Assembly: GCA_021794255.1 (NCBI GenBank)
Contig: JAJYRF010000011.1
Location: forward strand, 1-41,848
Direction: 5' to 3'
From: a bacterium
Lineage (GTDB): Bacteria; SZUA-79; Acidulodesulfobacterales; Acidulodesulfobacteraceae
DNA length: 41,848 nucleotides
In this document: positions 26,764-35,786 of the stretch, piece by piece
Numbering within the stretch: position 1 is the stretch's first letter
Layout: every line of letters begins with the position of its first letter
Notes under the pieces: model-generated
The model's input: only the letters and a program-made list of their open reading frames with translations
Database searches by the model: none
Told to the model about the DNA's origin: nothing
Program-made: the position numbers and the translations under genes

Positions 26764-27840
26764 TTATGCAGATCCTTTTAACTGTCCGCATCCGCCGTAA
26801 ATACTTTGAGCCTTAGAATGTCTTATTATAACTACAAACCCGGCTTTCATTAATTTATCCTGAAAATTATTATAATCAGCTTCATTTGTCCTTTCATAAT
26901 TGTTCTCAAGTTGTTTTTGGTTAGTATCTGCAGTTTTACCTGTGTTTTCAATATCAAATTTGTTAAACGGTATCAGATTAAATTTTACATTTTGCGGGGA
27001 AAATAATTTTATTAATTCTTTTGCATTATTGATTGTATCATTAAAATTTTTTATTAAAACATATTCTAAAGTTATTTTATTATGCCCGAAATATTTTCCG
27101 CTGCCTATAAATTTTACAATATCTTCTATGGAGTATTTTTTATTAATAGGCATAATTTGATTTCTTAAATAATTATTTGAAGCATTTAGAGAGATAGCAA
27201 TTTTATATTTTAAATCTTTAATTTCATTTAATTTATCTATTATACCGCATGTTGAAATAGTAATTTTCCTACGGGCTATTCCTATAAAGTTAGCGTCGGA
27301 AATAATTTCAAGCGCTTTTTTTACTTCGGATAAATTATCTAAGGGTTCGCCCATTCCCATAAATACAATATTTGTAATTTTAATTTTTAATTCATTTTCT
27401 ATTAATAGAAGCTGGGATATAATCTCTCCCGAAGTTAAATTTCTTTGAAAACCAAAGTTACCGGTAGCGCAAAAATTGCACAGCATTTTACACCCTGCTT
27501 GAGATGAAACGCACAATGTTTTTCTTTTGCCGTAATCAATAAATACAGACTCTATTGCAGAACCGTCATTCAGTTTAATAAGATATTTCATCGAATAATT
27601 GCCTTCACCGCCGCTTTCTCTGCTGCTGTTTGTAATCTCCGGCATTTTAAAATTAAAATTTAAATCTAAACATTCCCTTAGCGGTTTTGAAATATTTGTC
27701 ATATCATTAAAATTATATATTTTAGCATTATAAATCCATTTCATTATCTGAAAAGCATTAAATTTTTTTGCAGAATTGATTACGCAAAAATTTTCCAATT
27801 CTTTTAATGAAAGGTCGAATATAGAATTTTGATTGTTCAT
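26764..27840 (-). CDS. rlmN: 23S rRNA/tRNA adenine C2-methyltransferase RlmN
   Basis: A dual-specificity radical SAM methyltransferase that modifies A2503 of 23S rRNA and A37 of some tRNAs. The [4Fe-4S] motif is SSQAGCKMLCNFCATG. Downstream are FGFQRNLTSGEI, VFMGMGEPLDNL, ITISTCGI, ISLNASNNYLRNQIMPINKKY and the C-terminal Cys region GGCGQL, which carries the methylated/resolving cysteine. The frame is open from a TTG at 27852, but the ATG at 27840 (MNNQNS) is the more plausible start; neither has a clear Shine-Dalgarno. It is the first gene of the minus-strand rlmN-RACo-PAS series. Confidence 0.95.
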   Translation of the reverse strand: MNNQNSIFDLSLKELENFCVINSAKKFNAFQIMKWIYNAKIYNFNDMTNISKPLRECLDLNFNFKMPEITNSSRESGGEGNYSMKYLIKLNDGSAIESVFIDYGKRKTLCVSSQAGCKMLCNFCATGNFGFQRNLTSGEIISQLLLIENELKIKITNIVFMGMGEPLDNLSEVKKALEIISDANFIGIARRKITISTCGIIDKLNEIKDLKYKIAISLNASNNYLRNQIMPINKKYSIEDIVKFIGSGKYFGHNKITLEYVLIKNFNDTINNAKELIKLFSPQNVKFNLIPFNKFDIENTGKTADTNQKQLENNYERTNEADYNNFQDKLMKAGFVVIIRHSKAQSIYGGCGQLKGSA

Positions 27841-27852
27841 AAAATATAGCAA

Positions 27853-28162
27853 TAATTATTTAATTTAATTTAAAATTTTTAGATTCTTTATTTTATTTTT
27901 TTTTGCGCATTTTTATTTTTAAATTATTATAAAAATAATAAAATAAATATAGCAAAATTTTTTTATTTTTTAGTTAATTTTTATTGTATAATTTGCTATT
28001 TATATAATTAAGAAATGGTGAAATTTATGTTATTTTATTTGTTTAGTTTATTTTAATATTATATAATTTAATTACATAATAAAACAACTATATTATTCTT
28101 GAAAATAAGCGCATAAATTTTTATAATAAATAATAAAAAAACTAAATAAATATTTAAATATT
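27853..28162. other. intergenic region between divergent rlmN and cbiC
   Basis: A/T-rich DNA with no gene I can support. TATAAT-like strings occur (for example around 27985-28005), but the background composition makes promoter assignment unsafe. A 9-codon ATG frame at 28028 follows ggtg and is too short to call. Confidence 0.6.
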
Positions 28163-28927
28163 ATGAATATATCAAATTCTAATTTAGGAAATTCAGGAAT
28201 AGATATTTACAATGAAAGTATTTCAATAATAAACTTATTGCTCGCAGAGGATGATATTTTTAACGGTAAATATTCAGAATCTGAAAAAATTGTAATAAAA
28301 AGAGTTATACATGCTTCAAGCGATATTGCTTATTCAAAGACTATGTTTTTTACAGAAAATTCTATTATAAATTCTATTAATTTTATCAAACAAAAGTCTA
28401 AATTAAATAAACCTATAAAAATAGTTTGCGACAGCAGGATGACTGAAGCGGGAATAAGCAGCACCGTCAATAAAAATGTTATTGTAGAAGCTCGCTGTTA
28501 TATAGGATTAAACAGTGAAGAATTAAATGAAAAGTTTTATGGTTTAATATCAAATTATAATTTAAAATCAGAATTCAATAATACAAATAAAAATAATACT
28601 AATAATATTATAGGTACTAATGGAATTACAAGGTCTGCCTATTCTATAAGAGTTGCCGTTATTGAAAATTTGCCGGATTTTATAATCATCGGAAATGCCC
28701 CTACAGCATTAATAGAAACAATGAATACATGTAAAATATTATTCAAATCGCTTAATTACAAGCCGAATCTTATAATTGGCATGCCTGTCGGATTTGTCGG
28801 CGCTGACGAATCAAAAAAAAATCTTATGAAAGATGATTTTTTTTCATCCATAGGCAATATAGGCAATTTAGGAGGCAGTGCAGTAGCGGCGGCGGCAATG
28901 AACGCTATTTTAAAAGAGAGCATATAA
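28163..28927 (+). CDS. cbiC: precorrin-8X/cobalt-precorrin-8 methylmutase (CbiC/CobH)
   Basis: Moves the C11 methyl to C12 in cobalamin ring synthesis. The family active-site His is in KRVIHASSDIAYS. VCDSRMTEAGIS, ARSAYSIR-like TRSAYSIRVAVI, FIIIGNAPTALIE, and IIGMPVGFVGADESKKNL complete the pattern. At 254 aa it is slightly long because of an Asn-rich insert at about 140-155. No other cobalamin genes flank it. With MetH and the RACo-like protein it shows that the cell makes or finishes corrinoids and uses them. Confidence 0.93.
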   Translation: MNISNSNLGNSGIDIYNESISIINLLLAEDDIFNGKYSESEKIVIKRVIHASSDIAYSKTMFFTENSIINSINFIKQKSKLNKPIKIVCDSRMTEAGISSTVNKNVIVEARCYIGLNSEELNEKFYGLISNYNLKSEFNNTNKNNTNNIIGTNGITRSAYSIRVAVIENLPDFIIIGNAPTALIETMNTCKILFKSLNYKPNLIIGMPVGFVGADESKKNLMKDDFFSSIGNIGNLGGSAVAAAAMNAILKESI

Positions 28928-28964
28928 TGAATATATATTATTTTGTAAAATGTGAAATAAAACT

Positions 28965-29010
28965 TTAATCCTGCGATAGAACTTATAAATAGCATTTATT
29001 ACAGGATTAA
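28965..29010 (+). terminator. possible hairpin terminator/processing site after cbiC
   Basis: TTAATCCTG (28965-28973) and CAGGATTAA (29002-29010) pair over nine bases. The right arm sequence caggattaagg is repeated once more just downstream (about 29014-29025). No T-run follows, so simple intrinsic termination is uncertain. Confidence 0.35.
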
Positions 29011-29065
29011 GGTGCAGGATTAAGGCAAAAATATAAAAATAAAGACTATATACAAATACAACTTT

Positions 29066-29719
29066 ATGTATAAATTTATGAAAATTATTTACAGCGAATT
29101 ATTTAATTTACCGCAAGTTATAAAAAAAATAAATAGTAAAGTTTATATATCTATTTTATTTTTTTTAATTTTAATATTTTTTGTTCATATAAATAATGCA
29201 AATGCTAATATTTATATGAGACACGGAAAAAGGGGAACTATTTATTTCTCTAACGTGCCGGTTTCAAACACCTATAAAGTTTTTATGATTACTGCTAAAA
29301 AACATCATAAAAATAAAAGTTCTTATAAAATATTAAAATATAGAAAATTGATTCAAAAAGCTGCAAAAAAATATAATATTAATCGGGGTCTTATAGAAGC
29401 AGTAATTAAAGCAGAATCGGGATACAGAAAAACCGCCGTGTCTGATAAAGGCGCTGAAGGGCTTATGCAGCTTATGCCTGCAACTCAAAGGATATTAAAT
29501 GTTTCTAATCCTTTTAATCCGGCGCAGAATATTTATGCAGGAACAAGATACTTAAAAAGTCTTCTTATCAAATATAACGGCGATGTACCCCTTGCTCTTG
29601 CCGCATATAACGCAGGAAAAAATGCAGTTAAGCAATACGGAGGAATACCTCCTTATGCTCAGACGCAGAATTATGTTAAAGAGGTTTCCGGCTATTACCA
29701 AAAATACAGAAAAAAATAA
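29066..29719 (+). CDS. soluble lytic murein transglycosylase-like (SLT) protein with N-terminal anchor
   Basis: Cleaves the MurNAc-GlcNAc bond of peptidoglycan in the periplasm. Residues 26-47 are a hydrophobic signal/anchor. Residues 48-75 (NIYMRHGKRGTIYFSNVP) resemble a DUF4124-type beta element. The SLT domain runs from about 95 to 215, with catalytic Glu E117 in VIKAESGY, then KGAEGLMQLMPAT, NIYAGTRYLKSLL, and LALAAYNAGKNAV. It starts at ATG 29066; a second ATG at 29078 is also possible. At 217 aa it fits the short SLT class common in Deltaproteobacteria. Confidence 0.9.
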   Translation: MYKFMKIIYSELFNLPQVIKKINSKVYISILFFLILIFFVHINNANANIYMRHGKRGTIYFSNVPVSNTYKVFMITAKKHHKNKSSYKILKYRKLIQKAAKKYNINRGLIEAVIKAESGYRKTAVSDKGAEGLMQLMPATQRILNVSNPFNPAQNIYAGTRYLKSLLIKYNGDVPLALAAYNAGKNAVKQYGGIPPYAQTQNYVKEVSGYYQKYRKK

Positions 29720-29760
29720 TTTTAATTTTAATTTAAATTTAAATTAAAATTAAAATTAAA

Positions 29761-29897
29761 TAATTGTTTTAACTTAATATTTAATTAATCTTGAACAAAC
29801 TAAAATAAATGAATAATAATATTTTAAATAATTGTTTTAATTGTTTTAACTTAATATTTAATTAATCTTGAACAAACTAAAATAAATGAATAATAAT
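29761..29897 (+). repeat. 60-bp direct repeat duplicating the pgsA leader and start codon
   Basis: The 60 bases at 29761-29820 recur exactly at 29838-29897 (offset 77). Each copy contains aaataaATGAATAATAAT. The second copy is the real start of pgsA (29886). The first copy would open a short frame (MNNNILNNCFNCFNLIFN, then stop) ending before the real start. Confidence 0.95.
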
Positions 29898-30446
29898 AAT
29901 AATAATATTTATAATTTGCCTAACATTTTAACTATATGCCGGATATTAATTGTTCCTGTTATTTTTGCATTATTATTTTTCAAAAAAGAAATATACGAAT
30001 TATATGCTGCTTTGTTTTTTGTTTTGGCTATGGGAACAGATTTTATAGATGGATATATTGCAAGAAAAAGGAATATTGTTACCACTCTTGGAATTTTTCT
30101 CGATCCTATTGCAGATAAGATATTAGTTATTACCATTCTTATTATGCTCATACCTTTAAATAGAATTCCTGCATGGATGGTTGTAATAATAATAATCCGT
30201 GAAATATTTATTACAGGTTTGAGGGCAATTGCCGGTGAAAAAGGGTTAGTTATTCCGGCAGGCAAAATAGGCAAATGGAAAACATCTTTTCAAATGTTTG
30301 GGATTTTATTTCTGCTTATATATTATACCCATTTTTATATAAATTTTGGCGCAATAGGATACTGGCTGATTTTATTTAGTATATTATTATCTATTTATTC
30401 TTCTTATAAATATCTTATCGGCGTTTCTAAAATTATTTTAAGTTAA
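29886..30446 (+). CDS. pgsA: CDP-diacylglycerol-glycerol-3-phosphate 3-phosphatidyltransferase PgsA
   Basis: Makes phosphatidylglycerol phosphate in the inner membrane. The CDP-alcohol phosphotransferase signature is complete: GTDFIDGYIARKRN then GIFLDPIADK (D-x2-D-G-x2-A-R-x8-G-x3-D-x3-D). There are several membrane helices (about 15-32, 35-50, 85-105, 135-160 and 160-178). At 186 aa it has normal length. The N-terminus MNNNNNN comes from an AAT run just after a duplicated leader; NLPNILTICRILIVP is the true family start. hdrBC follows 90 bases later. Confidence 0.94.
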   Translation: MNNNNNNIYNLPNILTICRILIVPVIFALLFFKKEIYELYAALFFVLAMGTDFIDGYIARKRNIVTTLGIFLDPIADKILVITILIMLIPLNRIPAWMVVIIIIREIFITGLRAIAGEKGLVIPAGKIGKWKTSFQMFGILFLLIYYTHFYINFGAIGYWLILFSILLSIYSSYKYLIGVSKIILS

Positions 30447-30536
30447 TTTTTGAATATTAAAATATAATAAAATATATTATAATATAATAAATAGCAATTA
30501 CAACTTTAATGCAATAAAATAAAAATAAATAAAATT

Positions 30537-31862
30537 ATGAGCAAAGAAAATGCTTTTTTTTGGGGATGTACAATTCAGGCAAAATTTCCTTTTATGGAAA
30601 AAGCTACGCGCTTAGTATTAGATAAGTTAGAAATTAAATATAAAGATATAGATTCTTTCACATGCTGTCCTGAAAAATCTTTGGTGAAAAATATAGATGA
30701 AACTTTATTTGATTTAACGGCTATCAGGAATATTGCTCTTGCAGAAAATGAAAATATCAATATTATGTCGGTCTGCACAGGCTGTTACTCTAATCTTAAA
30801 CAGGCAAGAGCCAAAGTTATATCTAATCCCGATTACCAAAAAAATATAAATAAAAAACTTGATAAAATAGGATTAAATTTTTCAGGAAGCTCTTCCATTT
30901 TGCATTTAATAGAATATCTTCATGATGAAGTAGGCATCAATAGAATAAAAGCCAGCGTAAAATACCCTTTACGGGGCATAAATATTGCAATTCATTACGG
31001 ATGTCATCTTGTTAGGCCTTCCCATGCTATAAATTTTGACAGCCCTTTTGATCCTGTAAAATATGACAATATTTTAAAAGCGCTGGGAGCAACCGTCGTA
31101 AATTACAATAATAAAATGATGTGCTGCGGTCAGTCTTTAGACAGAGTAGATGAACATGAAAAAGCGCTGGTTATGACCAGAATTAAAATGGATGCTATTA
31201 AAGAGGTCTCAGTTGATGCGCTTACGACTGTATGTCCATCATGTTTTACTCAATTTGATACCAATCAATTTATGCTTATAAAAGAAGGTTCAAAATACGA
31301 TATACCTGTTATTACATTAGAAGAGCTTATGTGTTTTGCTTTCGGAATAGAAGGAACCGAAGAACTTATTGAAATGCATAAAGTAAAGGCAAAAAAATTT
31401 ATTGATAAATTTAATTTAACAAAGATATTTAAAGATTATTCGCTAATGTTTGATAAAGAATCTCTAGTTAGATGCTATGACTGTAAAGCTTGCATAAATG
31501 ATTGCCCTATGTCGTTAAATTTTACGTCGTACAACCCTCCTTTAATAATTAAAATGATATTAGATAACGATGTTGAACGCGCTATGTCCTCTAAAATTGT
31601 CTGGGAATGTTTGGAATGCCATACCTGTTCCGAACTTTGTCCTCAGAATTATAGCTGGGAAACGGTATTGACAACTTTAAAAAATATTGCTATAAAAAAT
31701 CATGTAAGTCCGCAAAAAGTAAAAAAAGCGGAAGAATTATTTTTTAAAACATTAAGATTAGGAGACCCTCAGGAAGGAGCAAGGAAAAAATTAGGACTTC
31801 CGCCTGTTAAAAAAAATATCGCGTCAGATTTTAAACAAATTTTAGATGAAAATATTTTGTAA
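30537..31862 (+). CDS. HdrB-HdrC fusion (heterodisulfide reductase-like Fe-S protein)
   Basis: A 441-residue electron-transfer protein. The N-terminal HdrB part has two complete CCG motifs: C11-x31-C43C44-x35-C80xxC83, and C156-x39-C196C197-x35-C233xxC236. These are the pattern for non-cubane [4Fe-4S] clusters. The C-terminal HdrC part has two ferredoxin motifs, CYDCKACINDCP (C313-C323) and CLECHTCSELCP (C358-C368). The order is B then C, opposite to methanogen HdrD (C-like then B-like). There are no membrane helices. The three genes downstream are parts of a split glutamate synthase, so it may deliver electrons to it. A link to sulfur or thiol metabolism via HdrA-type proteins is the alternative; no hdrA is in the window. 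Confidence 0.86.
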   Translation: MSKENAFFWGCTIQAKFPFMEKATRLVLDKLEIKYKDIDSFTCCPEKSLVKNIDETLFDLTAIRNIALAENENINIMSVCTGCYSNLKQARAKVISNPDYQKNINKKLDKIGLNFSGSSSILHLIEYLHDEVGINRIKASVKYPLRGINIAIHYGCHLVRPSHAINFDSPFDPVKYDNILKALGATVVNYNNKMMCCGQSLDRVDEHEKALVMTRIKMDAIKEVSVDALTTVCPSCFTQFDTNQFMLIKEGSKYDIPVITLEELMCFAFGIEGTEELIEMHKVKAKKFIDKFNLTKIFKDYSLMFDKESLVRCYDCKACINDCPMSLNFTSYNPPLIIKMILDNDVERAMSSKIVWECLECHTCSELCPQNYSWETVLTTLKNIAIKNHVSPQKVKKAEELFFKTLRLGDPQEGARKKLGLPPVKKNIASDFKQILDENIL

Positions 31863-31893
31863 AAAATTATCGGCAATTTTGAGATTGTATAAA

Positions 31894-31921
31894 ACATACA
31901 TATATGTTAATATATGTATGT
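31894..31921 (+). promoter_or_regulatory. perfect 12-bp hairpin between hdrBC and the amidotransferase gene
   Basis: ACATACATATAT (31894-31905) is exactly complementary to ATATATGTATGT (31910-31921) across the loop GTTA. It may act as a terminator/attenuator after hdrBC or as a processing site. A 15-bp tandem repeat (atagatttaatttat, two copies plus a partial, 31936-31970) follows. Confidence 0.5.
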
Positions 31922-32052
31922 AATTAAAATTAATTATAGATTTAATTTATATAGATTTAATTTATATAGATTTTTTAGAATAGTTTTTTCGGAATAGTTT
32001 ATTCAAATAGATTATTCAAATAATTGTTAATAATTGTTTTGAGGATAAAAAA

Positions 32053-33192
32053 TTGCTTAGATTAAAAAATAATTTTTCAATAGAGCACGATATTGCAGGA
32101 TGCGGATTATGCGGTATTATAAATATAAGAAAAATAAGAACTAATGGTGAAGATATTAAGAAAGCCATAGCCCTTGAACATGACAGAGGGAACGGTCTCG
32201 GCGGCGGGTTTGCCGTTTACGGATGCTATCCCGGATATGCCGACCTTTACGCTTTTCATGTTATGTATGACGACCTTGCCGCTAAACATGATACGGAAGA
32301 ATATTTTAAAAATAATTTTATAATTGAAAAGCAGGAATCCATACCTGTTTTTAAGACATCTAAGATTAACGATAACCCTATTCTTCACAGATATTTTATG
32401 AAACCTAAAAGCGATCGCGAAGACAGATTATTACATGATCTCGGAGATGACGATTTTGTCGTTAGGAGCGTTATGCTGATTAACTCGGAATATGACGGAG
32501 CGTATGTATTTTCAAGCGGAAAGAATATGGGAGCTTTTAAAGGGGTTGGCTATCCGGAAGACATTGCTGATTTTTATATGCTTGATAATGTTGAAGGATA
32601 TATGTGGACGGCTCATAACAGATTTCCTACCAATACTCCCGGATGGTGGGGCGGGGCTCATCCATTTACTTTGCTTGATTGGTCAATCGTTCATAACGGC
32701 GAAATATCTTCATACGGAATTAATAAAAGATATCTTGAGATGTTTAAATATAATCTGGCTTTAAAAACCGATACGGAAGTTATAGCATATATTCTGGATC
32801 TGCTTATAAGAAAGCATGGACTTCCAGTAGAATTAGCAATGAATGTTTTAGCCGCTCCTTTTTATCAAACTATTGAAAAAATGGAGCCTAAACAAAAAGA
32901 ACTTTATACTGCTTTGAGACAAATATACGGTAGTGCGCTTCTTAACGGACCTTTTGCAATTATATTAGGATATCCTGACGGAATGGTTGCATTAAACGAC
33001 AGAATAAAACTTAGACCTCTTGTTGCAGGAACTAAAGGAGATTTTACATATATAGCTTCCGAAGAAGCATCTATTCGTGAAATTTGTCCTTCTCCAGATG
33101 TTGTCTGGTCTCCTAAAGCAGGTGAACCTATTATAATAAAAACTATAAATACTGAAAATATATCTCAAAAACAAAGGTTGATTATTTCATGA
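32053..33192 (+). CDS. split glutamate synthase: class II glutamine amidotransferase subunit
   Basis: The glutaminase part of an archaeal-type split glutamate synthase, feeding ammonia to the next gene product. Starts at TTG 32053 with GAGGA at 32041-32045. The Ntn-type nucleophile is probably C17 in IAGCGLCGI (aligned with CGIFG of other class II amidotransferases), so a 16-residue propeptide would have to be removed. Other landmarks: MWTAHNRFPTNTPGWWGGAHPF, the loop WSIVHNGEISSYG, LKTDTEVIAY, and LNDRIKLRPLVAGTK. It overlaps the synthase gene by four bases (ATGA). Confidence 0.88.
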   Translation: MLRLKNNFSIEHDIAGCGLCGIINIRKIRTNGEDIKKAIALEHDRGNGLGGGFAVYGCYPGYADLYAFHVMYDDLAAKHDTEEYFKNNFIIEKQESIPVFKTSKINDNPILHRYFMKPKSDREDRLLHDLGDDDFVVRSVMLINSEYDGAYVFSSGKNMGAFKGVGYPEDIADFYMLDNVEGYMWTAHNRFPTNTPGWWGGAHPFTLLDWSIVHNGEISSYGINKRYLEMFKYNLALKTDTEVIAYILDLLIRKHGLPVELAMNVLAAPFYQTIEKMEPKQKELYTALRQIYGSALLNGPFAIILGYPDGMVALNDRIKLRPLVAGTKGDFTYIASEEASIREICPSPDVVWSPKAGEPIIIKTINTENISQKQRLIIS

Positions 33193-34709
33193 CAAAATCA
33201 TCATTTACAAATATACAATCTGAATATTTAGCTGTTATAGACCACGCAAAATGTGTAAGATGCAAAAGATGCATCCAAAATTGCGGCTGGGGAACATATA
33301 GTTTTGGCGGCGACAAAATTATAGCTGACCATTCTAAGTGTGTTGCATGCGGAAGATGCTATACATATTGCCCGGAAGGAGCTATATCTATATTAAAAAA
33401 TCCGACTGTTATGCGCGAAAACGGAAATTGGCAAGATTACCATATAAAAAATATTTGGAGGCAGTCTGAAACAGGAGGTATTGCTATATCAGGTATGGGA
33501 ACTCCTTTAAAATACAAAAAGTATTTTGACCATATTTTATTAGATGCATGTCAGGTTACAAATCCTCCGATTGATCCCTTGCGCGAACCTATGGAATTAA
33601 AAACTTTTCTCGGCAAAAAACCGTCTAAGCTTGAATTAGATTTTAACGAAGATGGTCAGCCTGTTTTAAAAAATCCGATGCCTCCTCAAATAGAACTGTC
33701 TACGCCTTTTATATTTGCCCCGATGTCTTACGGCTCAATATCCCTGAATGCTCAAAAAGCAATGGCTTTAGCTGCAAGAGCATTAGGAATAGTTATGAAT
33801 ATAGGAGAAGGAGGATTGCATGACGAGATGGTTCCTTTCGGCAAAAATATTATTGTTCAGGTAGCTTCTGGCAGGTTTGGCGTTAATAGAGATTATTTAA
33901 ACAGCGGAGTTGCAGTGGAAATAAAAATAGGACAGGGTGCAAAACCGGGCATAGGAGGTCATTTGCCAGGAGAAAAAATTGGAGCGGATATATCTAGGAC
34001 AAGAATGATACCTGCCGGAACAGATGCAATATCTCCTGCGCCGCATCATGATATTTATTCCATTGAAGATTTAAGGCAGCTAATTTATGCTATAAAAGAG
34101 GCTATTAATTATGAAAAACCTGTTTCGGTTAAAGTTGCGGCAGTTCATAATATTGCTGCTATTGTTAGCGGAATTGTAAGAGCGGGAGCCGATATTGTAT
34201 ATATTGACGGATTCACGGGAGGAACTGGAGCAGCGCCTATAATAATTAGAGATAATGTAGGCATACCGATTGAAATTGCTCTTGCTCAGGTTGACCAAAG
34301 ATTAAGAGAAGAAGGAATTAGAAATGATGCTTCTTTGATAGCGGCAGGAAGTATCAGATCAAGCGCCGATGCGGTAAAAGCGATAGCATTAGGTGCGGAT
34401 GCCGTAGCTATTGGAACCGCAGCCCTTGTTGTTATGGGGTGCCATATATGCGGAAAATGTCACACTGGAAACTGCAGCTGGGGAATTACGACTCAAAGAA
34501 CTGAATTAACTAGAAGACTTGATCCTGAGGAATATGGAGAAAAACTTTATAATTTGATTAATGCATGGAGCCATGAAATAAAAGACATTCTTGGAGCTAT
34601 GGGGGTAAATTCTATTGAAAGTTTAAGAGGCTCCAAAGAGAGACTGAGAGGAATTGAATTGACAGATTTAGAATTGAAGGCTCTCGGTATTAAACATGCA
34701 GGCATGTGA
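33189..34709 (+). CDS. glutamate synthase FMN/Fe-S catalytic subunit (archaeal type) with ferredoxin domain
   Basis: Reductively aminates 2-oxoglutarate with ammonia. The N-terminal 2x[4Fe-4S] ferredoxin region is KCVRCKRCIQNC and KCVACGRCYTYCPEGAI. The FMN-binding TIM barrel starts at about 165 (PFIFAPMSYGSISLNAQKAM) and includes GEGGLHDEM, GQGAKPGIGGHLPGEK, the DGFTGGTGAAPI loop and AAGSIRSSADAVKAIALGADAVAIGTAAL. The 3Fe-4S cysteines lie in MGCHICGKCHTGNC. At 506 aa it lacks both the amidotransferase and GXGXG domains, which are separate neighbouring genes. No NAD(P)H-binding small subunit is adjacent, so the electron donor is probably a ferredoxin or the HdrBC-like protein. Confidence 0.93.
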   Translation: MTKSSFTNIQSEYLAVIDHAKCVRCKRCIQNCGWGTYSFGGDKIIADHSKCVACGRCYTYCPEGAISILKNPTVMRENGNWQDYHIKNIWRQSETGGIAISGMGTPLKYKKYFDHILLDACQVTNPPIDPLREPMELKTFLGKKPSKLELDFNEDGQPVLKNPMPPQIELSTPFIFAPMSYGSISLNAQKAMALAARALGIVMNIGEGGLHDEMVPFGKNIIVQVASGRFGVNRDYLNSGVAVEIKIGQGAKPGIGGHLPGEKIGADISRTRMIPAGTDAISPAPHHDIYSIEDLRQLIYAIKEAINYEKPVSVKVAAVHNIAAIVSGIVRAGADIVYIDGFTGGTGAAPIIIRDNVGIPIEIALAQVDQRLREEGIRNDASLIAAGSIRSSADAVKAIALGADAVAIGTAALVVMGCHICGKCHTGNCSWGITTQRTELTRRLDPEEYGEKLYNLINAWSHEIKDILGAMGVNSIESLRGSKERLRGIELTDLELKALGIKHAGM

Positions 34710-34877
34710 TAGTAAAGATTAATTATTTTAAGATTTAATTAAACTGCGGTAAATAATTGCTGTTATAAATTATCTTGCCGATACTTTTATAATATAATTT
34801 AATTTTTTTAATATTAATATATTGTTAATAATTTGGTGGTTATATGATTATTGGTGATATATGATTACAGGTGATAT

Positions 34878-35621
34878 ATGATTACAATAGACGCAAAAAA
34901 TATACATTATAAAGAATTAAATAAAATTATCAGAGAAAGTATTGCGTCGGGTGTAAAAAATGTTTTTCTTGAAAATGTAAACGGGCAATATTACATCGGG
35001 GACGGCCTTCAAGGAGACGATATAACTATTACGGTCAACGGAGTTCCAGGGAACGATCTCGGAGTATTTATGGATGGACCCTCGATTATTGTCAACAATA
35101 ATGTTCAGGATAATGTAGGTAATACAATGAATGCCGGTAAAATAACTATAAAAGGGGATGCGGGGGATGTAGTAGGTTACGGCATGAGAGGAGGCAGAAT
35201 TTATATTCGCGGCAATGCAGGATATCGTATAGGCATTCATATGAAAGGATACAATAAACAAATTCCGGTTATAATTATAGGCGGAAAAGTAGGCAGTTTT
35301 TTCGGAGAATATATGGCAGGAGGAGTAATGGTTCTTTTAGGACTTAATAATTCTGAAGAACTGGCGGGAGAATATTTTGGAGTCGGAATGCATGGAGGTA
35401 CTATTTATCTAAAAAAAAAGATAGATTTTTCAAAATATTCAAAAGAAGTAGAATTTTTAGAAGCAAATGACGACGATATGGCTTTCTTAAAAAAATACCT
35501 TTTAGAATATGCTAATGATTTTAGTTTACAAGCTGAAGATTTGATTGGCGGTCCTTTTTATAAAATAGTTCCGTCAAGCGCCAGACCTTATGCTCATTTA
35601 TATACTTCTTCATCTTTGTAA
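34878..35621 (+). CDS. glutamate synthase GXGXG-domain subunit
   Basis: The third part of the split glutamate synthase, a right-handed beta-helix structural domain (also seen in FwdC). Repeated G-x-x-x-G turns are visible: GDDITITVNGVPGNDLGVFMDG, GKITIKGDAGDVVGYGMRGG, GRIYIRGNAGYRIGIHMKG, GEYMAGGVMVLLG and GEYFGVGMHGG. At 247 aa it has no catalytic residues. The start has three nearby ATG-containing copies of a ggtgatatatgattac-like element (34845-34881); the last, MITIDAK, is in frame. It is separated from the synthase core by 168 bases. Confidence 0.9.
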   Translation: MITIDAKNIHYKELNKIIRESIASGVKNVFLENVNGQYYIGDGLQGDDITITVNGVPGNDLGVFMDGPSIIVNNNVQDNVGNTMNAGKITIKGDAGDVVGYGMRGGRIYIRGNAGYRIGIHMKGYNKQIPVIIIGGKVGSFFGEYMAGGVMVLLGLNNSEELAGEYFGVGMHGGTIYLKKKIDFSKYSKEVEFLEANDDDMAFLKKYLLEYANDFSLQAEDLIGGPFYKIVPSSARPYAHLYTSSSL

Positions 35622-35786
35622 AATCTGTATTTAATAATTTTGTTTTAAATTATAACTTTGTGTGATAATATTAATACATAGCAGTAATAAAATTAATTTT
35701 GCTTAAAGTAAAAACATTTATTGTTAACAATCTAAATAAAAAAAGAAAAAATTTAATAAAAAATAATACAAATTTAAATATCATTT

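Noticed and set aside
28028..28057. 9-codon frame MLFYLFSLF upstream of cbiC, possible leader peptide
   Set aside because: Too short and of background composition; no terminator or attenuator structure accompanies it.
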